Shown: piece after piece, positions 43,006 through 51,483 of the stretch | Layout: each line of letters begins with the position of its first letter | Position numbering within the stretch: position 1 is the first letter of the stretch | Assembly: GCA_029863305.1 (NCBI GenBank) | Contig: JAOTVR010000008.1 | Coordinates: 1 to 64,000 of the forward strand | Direction: 5' to 3' | Length of the DNA stretch: 64,000 nt | Origin: Gammaproteobacteria bacterium | GTDB lineage: Bacteria > Pseudomonadota > Gammaproteobacteria > Steroidobacterales > Woeseiaceae | Program-made: the position numbers and the translations under genes | Notes under the pieces: model-generated | Seen by the model: only the letters and a program-made list of their open reading frames with translations | Databases searched by the model: none | Told to the model about the DNA's origin: nothing

Positions 43006-43662
43006 TCAGCAGCGAGACCAGACTTGCGAATGAATGTGGCTGATCTTCTCTGACAACTGCAAGCGATAGAATCTGCGCAGCTCCGTCAGGGCCCGCCGGT
43101 CATCTGCGATCAACTGTTGCTGCAAGCCGCGACAGAAGCGAGCGGCATAGTCGTTGGCGGAGCGGTAGCGGTCGAGCTGCTCGCCGTCCAGTCCGTCGTG
43201 AAAACTGACTTTATCAAACAGCCAGCCGTGCAGACCGTGCAAGAGCTCCGTGTCCGCCTGGCCCAGTGCCAGCAACGTCGTACTCACGAACTTGTCGATC
43301 TCGCCCTGCAGTTCGAGCTCCAGTAGTGTCACGGTACGGTCCTGCGCCGCTTTCCAGACGACACAATTGAAATGACTGATGCCCTCGAGAACTTTCCACA
43401 GGTCATCGAGACACTCGGCGCGCAGACTATCCAATGGATTAGCAGACTCAAGGCGTTCGAGCATGTCGCCGTCGAGAAAGAGTGAGACGGCCAGTCCTTC
43501 ATCGTCTTGTGACACGAGCAAGGTCTCATCGGTATTTGTCAGCATCGCGTCACGGCCGATGATTTCTGCAAGTGTTGGGTCCGTGATCAGGTAGTCACGG
43601 ACATCATGCGCACGGCCAACCTGGTAAATGTCGCTCAATTGCCGCTGCAGCGCAGAGAGCAT
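43006..43662 (-). CDS. Conserved-looking protein of unknown function (pair member 2)
   Basis: 218 residues, cytosolic, with no signal or membrane segment. It reads as a folded alpha/beta protein: DVRDYLITDPTLAEIIGRDA, ETLLVSQDDEGLAVSLFLD, LDDLWKVLEGISHFNCVVWK, then a helical half with a His-rich turn (LLHGLHGWLFDKVSFHDGL). Its ATG follows directly on the TAG of the gene before it, so the two are coupled. No family is recognised. The HFNCVVWKA strand and the acidic surface suggest a small protein-protein adaptor, but that is only an impression. Confidence 0.68.
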   Translation of the reverse strand: MLSALQRQLSDIYQVGRAHDVRDYLITDPTLAEIIGRDAMLTNTDETLLVSQDDEGLAVSLFLDGDMLERLESANPLDSLRAECLDDLWKVLEGISHFNCVVWKAAQDRTVTLLELELQGEIDKFVSTTLLALGQADTELLHGLHGWLFDKVSFHDGLDGEQLDRYRSANDYAARFCRGLQQQLIADDRRALTELRRFYRLQLSEKISHIHSQVWSRC

Positions 43663-44292
43663 CTAGTGGTGCCGGCTCTTGGCAGCGGTGATGGGTACGA
43701 TGCCCTGCTTGCGCAGCAGTTTTTCGGCACGCCGACTGCCGGTCTTTTGAAAAATCTCATAGGTACGCAGTACATCGATGTCCGAGTCGTGCCGCGCGCC
43801 ATCGCGCACTTCGTTAAGTACATCGATCACGACCTGAAACTTCGAGGCTAGTTCTCTGTATACGTGTGCGAAAGCATCACCGCGAAAAGTACCGCGCACT
43901 TCCTCCGACAAGGACCCGTATGCACTGCCGCCCATATATATGTAGTAATCGACATCGACAGCCTTGCCGGCAAGACTTTCGATGAAGAAGCCGCTGATAA
44001 ACAGCGAAACATCGCCAATGCGTTGCAGCGATTGCGTGCGTACCACCGGGCTTGGGGCGTCGGCTGCATCGGCGAGCATCAGCGCCAGCGGCTTGAGGCC
44101 ATACGTTTCGCCATCGTCTTCATAGAGTTCTTCGGACCGCGAAAACAATGTTATGAGGTTGACAACGTAATGGGCAGCATGGGGATCCAGCTCAATGCCT
44201 TGCCTGGCAATGACGTCGTCTATCGACGTGCGAAAATAGTCACGTAGATTATGAACCGGTACTACACAATCATATTTCGATCGATCACCCAT
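43663..44292 (-). CDS. Protein of unknown function (pair member 1)
   Basis: 209 residues, mostly helical, no signal peptide: VPVHNLRDYFRTSIDDVIAR, HAAHYVVNLITLFSRSEELY, RIGDVSLFISGFFIESLAGK, YYIYMGGSAYGSLSEEV and a basic C-terminal end (SRRAEKLLRKQGIVP). The middle block is conserved-looking and could bind a small ligand. First gene of a two-gene unit; the second starts in the next base after its stop. No known domain is identified. Confidence 0.68.
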   Translation of the reverse strand: MGDRSKYDCVVPVHNLRDYFRTSIDDVIARQGIELDPHAAHYVVNLITLFSRSEELYEDDGETYGLKPLALMLADAADAPSPVVRTQSLQRIGDVSLFISGFFIESLAGKAVDVDYYIYMGGSAYGSLSEEVRGTFRGDAFAHVYRELASKFQVVIDVLNEVRDGARHDSDIDVLRTYEIFQKTGSRRAEKLLRKQGIVPITAAKSRHH

Positions 44293-44644
44293 GAGAATGC
44301 TCCTCGGATGACTTTGGTATAGCGCAATTACAAGCGATTTCTTGTGACGTGCTTCACGAATTAGTGGTCAATTACGATGCGCGGCACTCCTCTACTTCAA
44401 TTTCTTGATGCAATCGTGGTAGTGCAAGACGGAACCAGATGAACGGCAGCAACGGATTCTGCAGCCAGTACATCCAGGCCAGGTTACGAAAGCAATTCGA
44501 CTTGAGAAATTTACAACGAATGTAGAAATTCCCCACGTCACTAATATGGACCGGTGCCACGGGCGACTTACTACCACCCGATATAATGGAACTCAATCCT
44601 GCTGGAAACGTCGAAGACACGTATTGCTCCTGGGGAGAGATGCA
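44293..44644. other. Divergent intergenic region, 352 bp
   Basis: Lies between a leftward unknown gene and the rightward cytochrome gene. A TATAAT at 44582-44587, about 60 bases before the cytochrome ATG, is a likely -10 box, but no good -35 lies 16-18 bases upstream. A minus-strand frame of 82 codons (44372-44620) has a GTG start only and no family resemblance, so it is not called. Confidence 0.4.
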
Positions 44645-45391
44645 ATGTCAGCAAGAAAAAAGAATATCCTATCCGCAGTGGTCGCGTCGATGGTCGTCAT
44701 TGGCAGTTTGCCTGCACGAGCCAGCATTTTTGACGACCCGTCGAATCTCAGGATCCTGGCCGAGGACATCAGTGCGGCCGAATTGCGGACGACGATGCGC
44801 TCGTTTGCAGAGGGGACCGGCTCGCGCTGTTCCGCCTGCCATGTTGGCAAGATCGAAGCGGACTTGAGCAGCTATGACTTTGCTCTCGACGAGAAGGAGA
44901 AGAAGCTCAAGGCGCGCGAGATGATCAAGCTCGTTCGAAACATCAACGAGCAGATTGCCACCGCGTTCGCTGATACGGGCCAGCCGTTAGTCGAGGTGAC
45001 CTGTGCAACGTGTCACCGCGGCCAGGAAAAGCCGGAGATGATCGAAGACATATTGCAACGCAGCGTCGAATCAGACGGTCTCGATGCGGCCATCGCGCAG
45101 TACCGAGACCTTCGCGAACGATATCATGGCAGCTATACCTTCGACTTCAGTGAGCGCGTGCTGATGAGGCTCGCCGAATTCTATGGCGTCAATGGTGATT
45201 ATGACGCGGCGCTCGGGTTTATCGATCTCAATCTCGAGTTTTTTCCACGGTCTTCACGTACCTACGTTTTACGTGCGCAGGTACTTGCCGAGACGGACGA
45301 CATCGCTGGCGCCCGCCGGGACTACGAGAGAGCTCTCGAGCTGGAGCCCGAGAGCGCGTGGATCAAGCAGCAGTTGGCTGAGCTGGACTAA
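44645..45391 (+). CDS. Exported diheme cytochrome c with TPR tail
   Basis: 248 residues from ATG 44645 after GGGGAGAG. Signal peptide ([17 protein letters not shown]). Two heme-binding motifs: CSACH (Cys62-His66) and CATCH (Cys120-His124), spaced as in the cytochrome c subunit family of photosynthetic reaction centres, here without photosynthesis genes. Residues 140-248 are TPR-like ([40 protein letters not shown]). It would carry electrons in the periplasm and dock to a partner through the TPR. It overlaps the convergent helicase by four bases. Confidence 0.85.
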   Translation: MSARKKNILSAVVASMVVIGSLPARASIFDDPSNLRILAEDISAAELRTTMRSFAEGTGSRCSACHVGKIEADLSSYDFALDEKEKKLKAREMIKLVRNINEQIATAFADTGQPLVEVTCATCHRGQEKPEMIEDILQRSVESDGLDAAIAQYRDLRERYHGSYTFDFSERVLMRLAEFYGVNGDYDAALGFIDLNLEFFPRSSRTYVLRAQVLAETDDIAGARRDYERALELEPESAWIKQQLAELD

Positions 45392-46644
45392 GACGACGCA
45401 CGGCGCTTGCCGCGAGCGTTCGGGGTACTGCGCCGACTCTTCTTACGCGGTTTGCCGCGCTGCGCGTTTGACCGTTGCGAGCGTCCTTTGTTGATCGGTT
45501 CGGCCTTGATGCGCGGGTCAGGCTCATAGCCGGGGATAATTTCCTTGTCTATGTTGCACTTCACCAGTCGTTCGATATCGCGCAGCAATTTCTCCTCGTC
45601 TACGCACACGAGCGAAACCGCGTGCCCGTCCAGTCCGGCACGTGCAGTGCGACCGATACGATGCACATAGTCTTCCGGAACATGCGGCAGTTCGTAGTTC
45701 ACGACATGCGGCAGTTTATCGATGTCGAGCCCACGTGCGGCGATATCCGTCGCGACAAGAATCCGAACATTGTTGTTCTTGAAATCATGCAACGCCCTGG
45801 TGCGCGCGCCCTGTGACTTGTTGCCATGAATTGCCGCAGCTCTCAGGCCATCCTGATTAAGCTGTTCGGCCAGACGGTTGGCGCCGTGTTTGGTGCGAGT
45901 GAACACGAGTACCTGCCGCCAGTTACCCTCACCGATAAGCTGCGACAGCAGTTCGCGTTTGCGACTCTTGTCCACGGGATGCACAAGCTGACTGACCCGT
46001 TCGACCGTCGTATTGTTCGGCGTAACCTGAATCTCCGCGGGCTTGTTCAACAGGCTGCCGGCAAGGTTGCGTATCTCTTTTGAGAACGTTGCCGAGAACA
46101 GCAAGGTTTGCCGTTCTGCCGGAATCAGTTTGATGATCTTGCGAATGTCGCGGATGAAGCCCATGTCGAGCATGCGGTCCGCCTCATCGAGAACCAGTAT
46201 CTCGATGCTCGACAGGTCGATGGTCTTTTGCTGCACATGGTCGAGCAAGCGGCCCGGCGTCGCGACGACGATGTCGACACCGTCACGCAAACGTGAAATC
46301 TGGGGCCGAATGCTGACGCCGCCATAGATCTGCATGGATTTTATCGGCAGGTAGCGACCATAGTTGCAAACGCTTTCGGTAACTTGTGCTGCAAGCTCAC
46401 GAGTGGGCACGAGAATTAGTGCGCGGACGCGTCGTTTGTTTGGCTTCGATGCCGGCAATCGCTGCAGCAGCGGCAGTGTGAAGCCGGCTGTCTTGCCGGT
46501 GCCCGTTTGAGCACAGGCCAGGACGTCACGGCCTTCCAGAATAAGGGGGATAGCTTCGCGCTGAATCGGGGTGGCCTCGCGGTAACCCTGTTGATCGACT
46601 GCACGCAGCAATTCGGCCGACAGGCCGAGTTGATTGAATAACAT
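45388..46644 (-). CDS. rhlE: DEAD-box RNA helicase, RhlE-type
   Basis: 418 residues starting at ATG 46644 with GGAG about ten bases upstream. All helicase motifs are present: Q motif ([16 protein letters not shown]), [23 protein letters not shown], and [10 protein letters not shown]. The C-terminal tail from about 370 is Arg/Lys-rich ([19 protein letters not shown]), as in RhlE, for RNA binding. It remodels RNA or ribosome precursors in the cytoplasm. Monocistronic. Confidence 0.93.
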   Translation of the reverse strand: MLFNQLGLSAELLRAVDQQGYREATPIQREAIPLILEGRDVLACAQTGTGKTAGFTLPLLQRLPASKPNKRRVRALILVPTRELAAQVTESVCNYGRYLPIKSMQIYGGVSIRPQISRLRDGVDIVVATPGRLLDHVQQKTIDLSSIEILVLDEADRMLDMGFIRDIRKIIKLIPAERQTLLFSATFSKEIRNLAGSLLNKPAEIQVTPNNTTVERVSQLVHPVDKSRKRELLSQLIGEGNWRQVLVFTRTKHGANRLAEQLNQDGLRAAAIHGNKSQGARTRALHDFKNNNVRILVATDIAARGLDIDKLPHVVNYELPHVPEDYVHRIGRTARAGLDGHAVSLVCVDEEKLLRDIERLVKCNIDKEIIPGYEPDPRIKAEPINKGRSQRSNAQRGKPRKKSRRSTPNARGKRRASS

Positions 46645-46865
46645 TGATTGGTACTCCGAAAACGTCTGACCCGCAGCAAGGATCAACCCTGCACGGTTCG
46701 GCCCAGACTGGAATTCTAAATGGTGACTCCGGGGCTGCGGAATTGCAGGGTCGGAGTGGACGGCGCAGACCGATGTGCGCCAGGACGGAGCGGACTGTAA
46801 CAGGTATTCAACAAAAAGAAAGGGTTATTTGTCGCAATGCACGCAGAATCTCGGCAACCCGGTTC

Positions 46866-48692
46866 CTAGAGTGGCAGATACACGACGGTATTGGTCAGCA
46901 AGATCATAATGAATACCAGGCAGGTGACCATCGGCCCAAGGTAAATCCTGCCCGTCAATCTGAAGAAGTAGCGATTGAAGTACGGCAATACGAACATCAT
47001 CGGCACCACCGCGAAGAGCAGATTGATGTAAAGCCAGCCGTCGGTCCAGTAAACGGTTCCTGTCATTGCAAACGTCACGTACTGCACCACGACGATGAGC
47101 AACAATCCAAGGGAGTTACCGATACCGGCGATCAGCATGCTCTTCCACTCCGCCTGCCCTGCCGTGCGCAGCGCGCCGTTAACCCGCAGTGAATTGGACA
47201 GGAAAAAGAGGAAGAAAAATGGCGCATACATGACCAGCAACACGAGCTCTACCGGACGAAAGATTCGTACCCCCATAAAGAGAAAACGGTAATCCACGTG
47301 AAATACGTAGTAGATCGTGAACAGCAACAGAAAGTAGAGGGCGAACAGCGTCAGCGCCAGCGCAGCGGTCCGGCACAACTCCGAAGCGCCGATCCTTGCA
47401 CCCCACATCTCTGCTACCACACCGTTGCGCTTGCCATGAAAACGAAAACTCAACCAGAACATGAGAAAGCCAACGAGTCCGTTGAGGACGGCCCACATCA
47501 TGACGGCGTTATTCATGCGTTGCGGGAAGAACCAGGTCTGTTCGCGCGTCGATGCAGCCACAAAGAGTTTCTGCGACAGCTCTGACATGGGAATGTACGA
47601 GAAGCAGGCAATCAGCGCCGCGACGGCGAACAAGACCCAGAAAAGCGCTTTGCCCCTGCCCTGTGGCCGCGGCAGGGCAGGAGGCAAAGGGTGCACCAAC
47701 GAATCAAAAACAGGGATTCTTAACAAGACCTGACCCATCGGTACCAGCAGTACGATGGCCGCGACCAGGGAAATCAGGCTCAGCAGTTCCTTCCAGTACC
47801 AGATCTGATCGCGACTGGACAAGCCGCTATCGATCGCGAACGCCTTTTCGAAGTATTCGATCTGATTGGCAGTCGCTTCGAGGATGTAAGGCTGGAATGG
47901 ATGCAGGATGCGTTCGTTATAAACAACACGAAGATTTCTTTCTTTGACGTTACCGTAGTACCGACCAGGCGTAATCTCGTCGAGCATCACCTCGCCGCCC
48001 GTGCGGGCGCTATTGACGAGTCGCAACGCCTCAGGAGCGTGGCGCATGTCCGCGTTCTTCAGCTCATTGCGGTACGCACCCTCATCGTAGTAGGCGTAGC
48101 TCATGCCAACGTTGGAGCGCACATCCCTGAGAACTTCATCCGTCAGGGTCAGCACGTAGCCCGACACAAACACCGAGTGCAGCTTGCTCGGCTCACCGCT
48201 TTGCTGCGCCTCCTTCCCGAAATAACTGGCGCCGCGTATTGCCGCGTTGCCGCCCGCCGAATGCCCGGTCGCCCCGATGCGGGCCTTGTCGACGTAGTTC
48301 AGGTTCGGTGTACCGGCCGCATACTCGACAACGGCAAACATGCCGTAGCCTTCCGTCGTCGCGGCGCGCCGGCTCATCGACGCACTCGAGCCTCCCTGAG
48401 CATAGGGATCAATGGAAATGACCACGATGCCGCGGCGTGCGAGTTCGATGGCGATATTCGATAACGCCTCTTTGGAACGTTGGAATCCCGGCACCACGAC
48501 GACCAACGGCGAAGGGCTCTCGGCTGTCGCCGATCGAGGCTTGAACAGATCCGCAACGAGCCACTGACCATTCTGTGTCGGCAACTTGAAGTCATGCACC
48601 TGGACAACTCCTCCCGAGGTCTGAATGAGCGATGCGCCCGCGCTCGCCAGCAATACGATAGCCAAGAGCACGAACAGTAGCTTGTTACTCAT
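46866..48692 (-). CDS. Alpha/beta hydrolase fused to polytopic membrane domain
   Basis: 608 residues from ATG 48692 (GGAG nine bases upstream). An N-terminal anchor (LLFVLLAIVLLASAG) is followed by an alpha/beta hydrolase on residues 40-330: LVVVVPGFQRSKEAL, VVISIDPYAQGG, nucleophile elbow ATGHSAGGNAA. Seven or so membrane helices follow (EGRRLISLVAAI-like helix at about 325, then to the C-terminus). The hydrolase part would face the periplasm. The two halves together resemble exported esterase-like proteins of unknown substrate. A REP-like palindrome lies in the linker between them. It is divergent, 30 bases, from the M14 gene. Confidence 0.82.
   Translation of the reverse strand: MSNKLLFVLLAIVLLASAGASLIQTSGGVVQVHDFKLPTQNGQWLVADLFKPRSATAESPSPLVVVVPGFQRSKEALSNIAIELARRGIVVISIDPYAQGGSSASMSRRAATTEGYGMFAVVEYAAGTPNLNYVDKARIGATGHSAGGNAAIRGASYFGKEAQQSGEPSKLHSVFVSGYVLTLTDEVLRDVRSNVGMSYAYYDEGAYRNELKNADMRHAPEALRLVNSARTGGEVMLDEITPGRYYGNVKERNLRVVYNERILHPFQPYILEATANQIEYFEKAFAIDSGLSSRDQIWYWKELLSLISLVAAIVLLVPMGQVLLRIPVFDSLVHPLPPALPRPQGRGKALFWVLFAVAALIACFSYIPMSELSQKLFVAASTREQTWFFPQRMNNAVMMWAVLNGLVGFLMFWLSFRFHGKRNGVVAEMWGARIGASELCRTAALALTLFALYFLLLFTIYYVFHVDYRFLFMGVRIFRPVELVLLVMYAPFFFLFFLSNSLRVNGALRTAGQAEWKSMLIAGIGNSLGLLLIVVVQYVTFAMTGTVYWTDGWLYINLLFAVVPMMFVLPYFNRYFFRLTGRIYLGPMVTCLVFIMILLTNTVVYLPL
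47648..47689. repeat. REP-like palindrome inside a coding sequence
   Basis: CTTTGCCCCTGCCCTG (47648-47663) pairs with CAGGGCAGGAGGCAAAG (47673-47689) as a 16-bp stem with one bulged A (47682) and a nine-base loop. It lies in frame in the membrane hydrolase gene and encodes a Pro/Arg-rich linker (LPPALPRPQGRGK). Size and shape resemble REP/BIME elements, which usually sit between genes. Confidence 0.6.
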
Positions 48693-48722
48693 AAGGCGGG
48701 CTCCTGCAGTATCATTCGAATC

Positions 48723-49895
48723 ATGGTCAGCCGTTTTCTTGTTATTGCGCTCATTGCCCTGGTCAGCTTTGCGGCTTCCGCGGATGATCGATATTGCGAA
48801 AATGGGCTGATTGCTGTCGATGCACGACATGCCGGCGGTGATCTGGACGGATGCAGATTCAAATCAGGAGATTCCGTCGAGCTTACGTTTCGTCCCGAAG
48901 ACCGGTCCGTTGATAACGATTTCTCCTGGTTTTCCTTCCGCGTAACGGCGAAGAAACCTCAGAAGATCAAAATCAGGATGCGCTTCCCTGACGGCTACGC
49001 TCGCTTCTGGCCAAAAATCAGTCATGACGGAAAATCCTGGACACCCGCTGCCGAAGCTGCCGTACGCCGGAACTGGTCGAAGAAGTCCATGACACTCATT
49101 GTCACAGCCGGCGAATCTGCAACATGGGTTTCGGCGCAGGAGTTGCTCACGCAGTCCTATTATGATCAGTGGCTCGAAGAATTGGCGGCGCATCAGGACA
49201 TACTCACGGCCGAGATTGGCAAGAGTGTCGAAGGTCGACCGGTGACGCTGGTCAAAACTTCGAACAAACGTGAGGCGATTGTCCTGCTTGGCCGGCAGCA
49301 CCCGACCGAGGTCCCCGGCGCACTGGCCATGCGCGTCTTTGTCGACGCGCTCCTCGCAGACACCGTACTCGCGAAAGAATTCCGCGAGCGCTTCACGCTG
49401 CTGATTGTCCCCCTCGTCAACCCCGACGGCGTGGAGAATGGACACTCGCGCCACAACGCCGGTGGCACCGACCTGAACCGCGACTGGGGTCCATTTACGC
49501 AACCCGAAACGCAGAGCATCGCCGGGCTACTGGAGGCCGTGGATAAGCTGAAAATGACGCCGAGACTGATGCTCGACTTCCATGCCACCAAGTACACTGA
49601 TTCTTTGCTCTTTTATACGCAACTGACTGAAGACGAAACCGACCCCCCGAATTTCGCGACCAACTGGTTGTACAGTGTCCGCTCGCGCTTGCCTGATTTT
49701 GCATTTGTTCATGACCCGCGTCCGACATCCGAACAGCCCAACACCAAAGGCTATTTCTATACTCGCTACGGCATTCCTTCCTTTACCTACGAACTCGGTG
49801 ACGAAGCAGATCGAGAGTCGATTCGCGCGTCAACGCCGATATTCGCCGAAGAAATGATGCGCGTCATGTTGCAGGCCGACTTACCCGGGACCTGA
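48723..49895 (+). CDS. Exported M14 family zinc carboxypeptidase
   Basis: 390 residues with signal peptide (LVIALIALVSFAASA). An N-terminal beta domain (48-130, FRPEDRSVDNDFSWFSFRV) as in cytosolic carboxypeptidase-like members precedes the M14 domain. The zinc site is HPTE with the third ligand His in DFHATK; NPDGVENGHSRHNAGGTDLNRDW gives the substrate Arg/Asn, and TYELGDEADRE carries the catalytic Glu. It removes C-terminal residues from peptides in the periplasm. It overlaps the convergent D-aminoacylase gene by 32 bases, so transcripts collide. Confidence 0.9.
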   Translation: MVSRFLVIALIALVSFAASADDRYCENGLIAVDARHAGGDLDGCRFKSGDSVELTFRPEDRSVDNDFSWFSFRVTAKKPQKIKIRMRFPDGYARFWPKISHDGKSWTPAAEAAVRRNWSKKSMTLIVTAGESATWVSAQELLTQSYYDQWLEELAAHQDILTAEIGKSVEGRPVTLVKTSNKREAIVLLGRQHPTEVPGALAMRVFVDALLADTVLAKEFRERFTLLIVPLVNPDGVENGHSRHNAGGTDLNRDWGPFTQPETQSIAGLLEAVDKLKMTPRLMLDFHATKYTDSLLFYTQLTEDETDPPNFATNWLYSVRSRLPDFAFVHDPRPTSEQPNTKGYFYTRYGIPSFTYELGDEADRESIRASTPIFAEEMMRVMLQADLPGT

Positions 49896-51483
49896 GCACC
49901 CGGCCGGGCCTTGCGCCAGTCATTTCCTTGTTCAGTAACACCGCACTGCCGTTGACGAAAACATGGTGCACACCCTCGGCGTACCGATGTGGATCGTCGA
50001 AGGTTGCTTTGTCGATGATCTCGTCAGGATCGAATACCGCAATATCCGCCATCGCGCCAACATCGAGACGGCCGCGATCATTGATGTTGATTCGATCGGC
50101 CGGCATGCGCGTCATCTTATTGATCGCTGATGTCAGCGACAGCAGGCCGCGCTCCCTGACATAGTGCCCGAGCACTTTGGCGTTAGTGCCGTAATAGCGG
50201 GGATGTGGCCGCAGCTTGCCCGGCGCCATTATGCCGCCGTCGGATGCAATCATCGTCTTCGGGTGCAGCATGATGCGATCGACATCCTCCAGCGACATCG
50301 CGTGATAAACGCAGGTGCAGCCACCGGCATACTGCAATTCCATTATGAGTTCTGCAGCGTTCCCGATACTGGCTTCGATGTCCCGCTGCACCAGAACGTC
50401 CGCCAGGTTCAAGCCGTTAAGTGATGGATCCCACACACAACTGGCCAGCGACACTCGTGACGGATCATTGCCGCCGCGCTCATTGATCATCGAGAAGACG
50501 ATGCCTTCCCTGATTTTCGTGCGCTGCGCGGGATCTTCGAGACGCAATTTGAGGGCATCGGTACCACCCTCCAGACTCCAGCGCGGGAATACTGCCAGCA
50601 GACCGGTAGAAGACGCCGCGTACGGATACTGATCGCTCGTAACGTCCGTACCGCGACGAATCGCAGCATCGACCAGATCCAGCGTCTTTGTTGAACTCCC
50701 CCACATCGGTGCACCCATCACTTTGTGGTGTGTGATTTGAACCGGAATACCGGATTCTTCGCCAATGCGGATTGTTTCCTCGATCGACTCCAGCAGGCCA
50801 AGCGCTTCATTGCGCATGTGGCTGATGTAGATGCCATCGTACTTCGCCGCGACCCTGGCCAATTCGATAAGTTCTTCGGTCGGCGCAAAACTGCCGGGCG
50901 CATACAAAAGGCCCGATGACAGGCCGAAAGCACCACTTTGCATTGCTACCTCGACCACGTGCCGCATTTGCTGCAGTTCCGCGTCAGTCGCCGGTCGATT
51001 GTCGTAACCCATGACCGTCTCACGCACAGTTCCATGGCCGACGAAGGTGCCGTAGTTGACACTCGCCGGGCTTTCACCGAGTTTCGCAAAGTCATTTTCA
51101 ATCGGTAATGGTGACCGGCCATCGGGACCGCCGATCACGCTCGTGACGCCCTGTCGAATCAGGTTTTCGGCGTCGGGCCAGAGATAGATGCCGCTGCGCG
51201 ATTGATTTGGGCGAATCGCATGGCTGTGGATGTCGATGAAACCCGGCGCGACCGCAAGCCCCGTGACATCGAGAACCAGGTCAGCCGGATGATCCCTGAG
51301 ATTGCCTATCGCAACGATGCGGTCCCCTTCGATACCGACGTCGGTGATAACCGGTTCTTCATCGAGCCCGTTGTAGACAGTGCCACCGATGAGTACGACG
51401 TCAAGCGACTCCTGAACCGAGTCGTGGGGCCCGGAACATCCCAGCAGTAGCACGGCAAGTGCCAGGCCACTAGACCAGCGCAT
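49864..51483 (-). CDS. N-acyl-D-amino acid deacylase (D-aminoacylase), lipoprotein
   Basis: 539 residues with lipoprotein signal (GLALAVLLLGCSG). Urease-type barrel of the D-aminoacylase family: metal-binding HSH in PGFIDIHSHA, GHGTVRETVMG, GLSSGLLYAPG, ITHHKVMG, and late HAMSLEDVD and SDGG. These enzymes release D-amino acids from N-acyl derivatives and some from dipeptides. The lipid anchor puts it in the periplasm. It is the last gene after a TonB receptor and a DASS carrier and overlaps the carrier by 14 bases, so the three form one operon. Confidence 0.9.
   Translation of the reverse strand: MRWSSGLALAVLLLGCSGPHDSVQESLDVVLIGGTVYNGLDEEPVITDVGIEGDRIVAIGNLRDHPADLVLDVTGLAVAPGFIDIHSHAIRPNQSRSGIYLWPDAENLIRQGVTSVIGGPDGRSPLPIENDFAKLGESPASVNYGTFVGHGTVRETVMGYDNRPATDAELQQMRHVVEVAMQSGAFGLSSGLLYAPGSFAPTEELIELARVAAKYDGIYISHMRNEALGLLESIEETIRIGEESGIPVQITHHKVMGAPMWGSSTKTLDLVDAAIRRGTDVTSDQYPYAASSTGLLAVFPRWSLEGGTDALKLRLEDPAQRTKIREGIVFSMINERGGNDPSRVSLASCVWDPSLNGLNLADVLVQRDIEASIGNAAELIMELQYAGGCTCVYHAMSLEDVDRIMLHPKTMIASDGGIMAPGKLRPHPRYYGTNAKVLGHYVRERGLLSLTSAINKMTRMPADRININDRGRLDVGAMADIAVFDPDEIIDKATFDDPHRYAEGVHHVFVNGSAVLLNKEMTGARPGRVLRSRVSRPAT

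Noticed and set aside
44372-44620. 82-codon minus-strand frame in the gap before the cytochrome gene
   Set aside because: GTG start, no ribosome site, no family resemblance.
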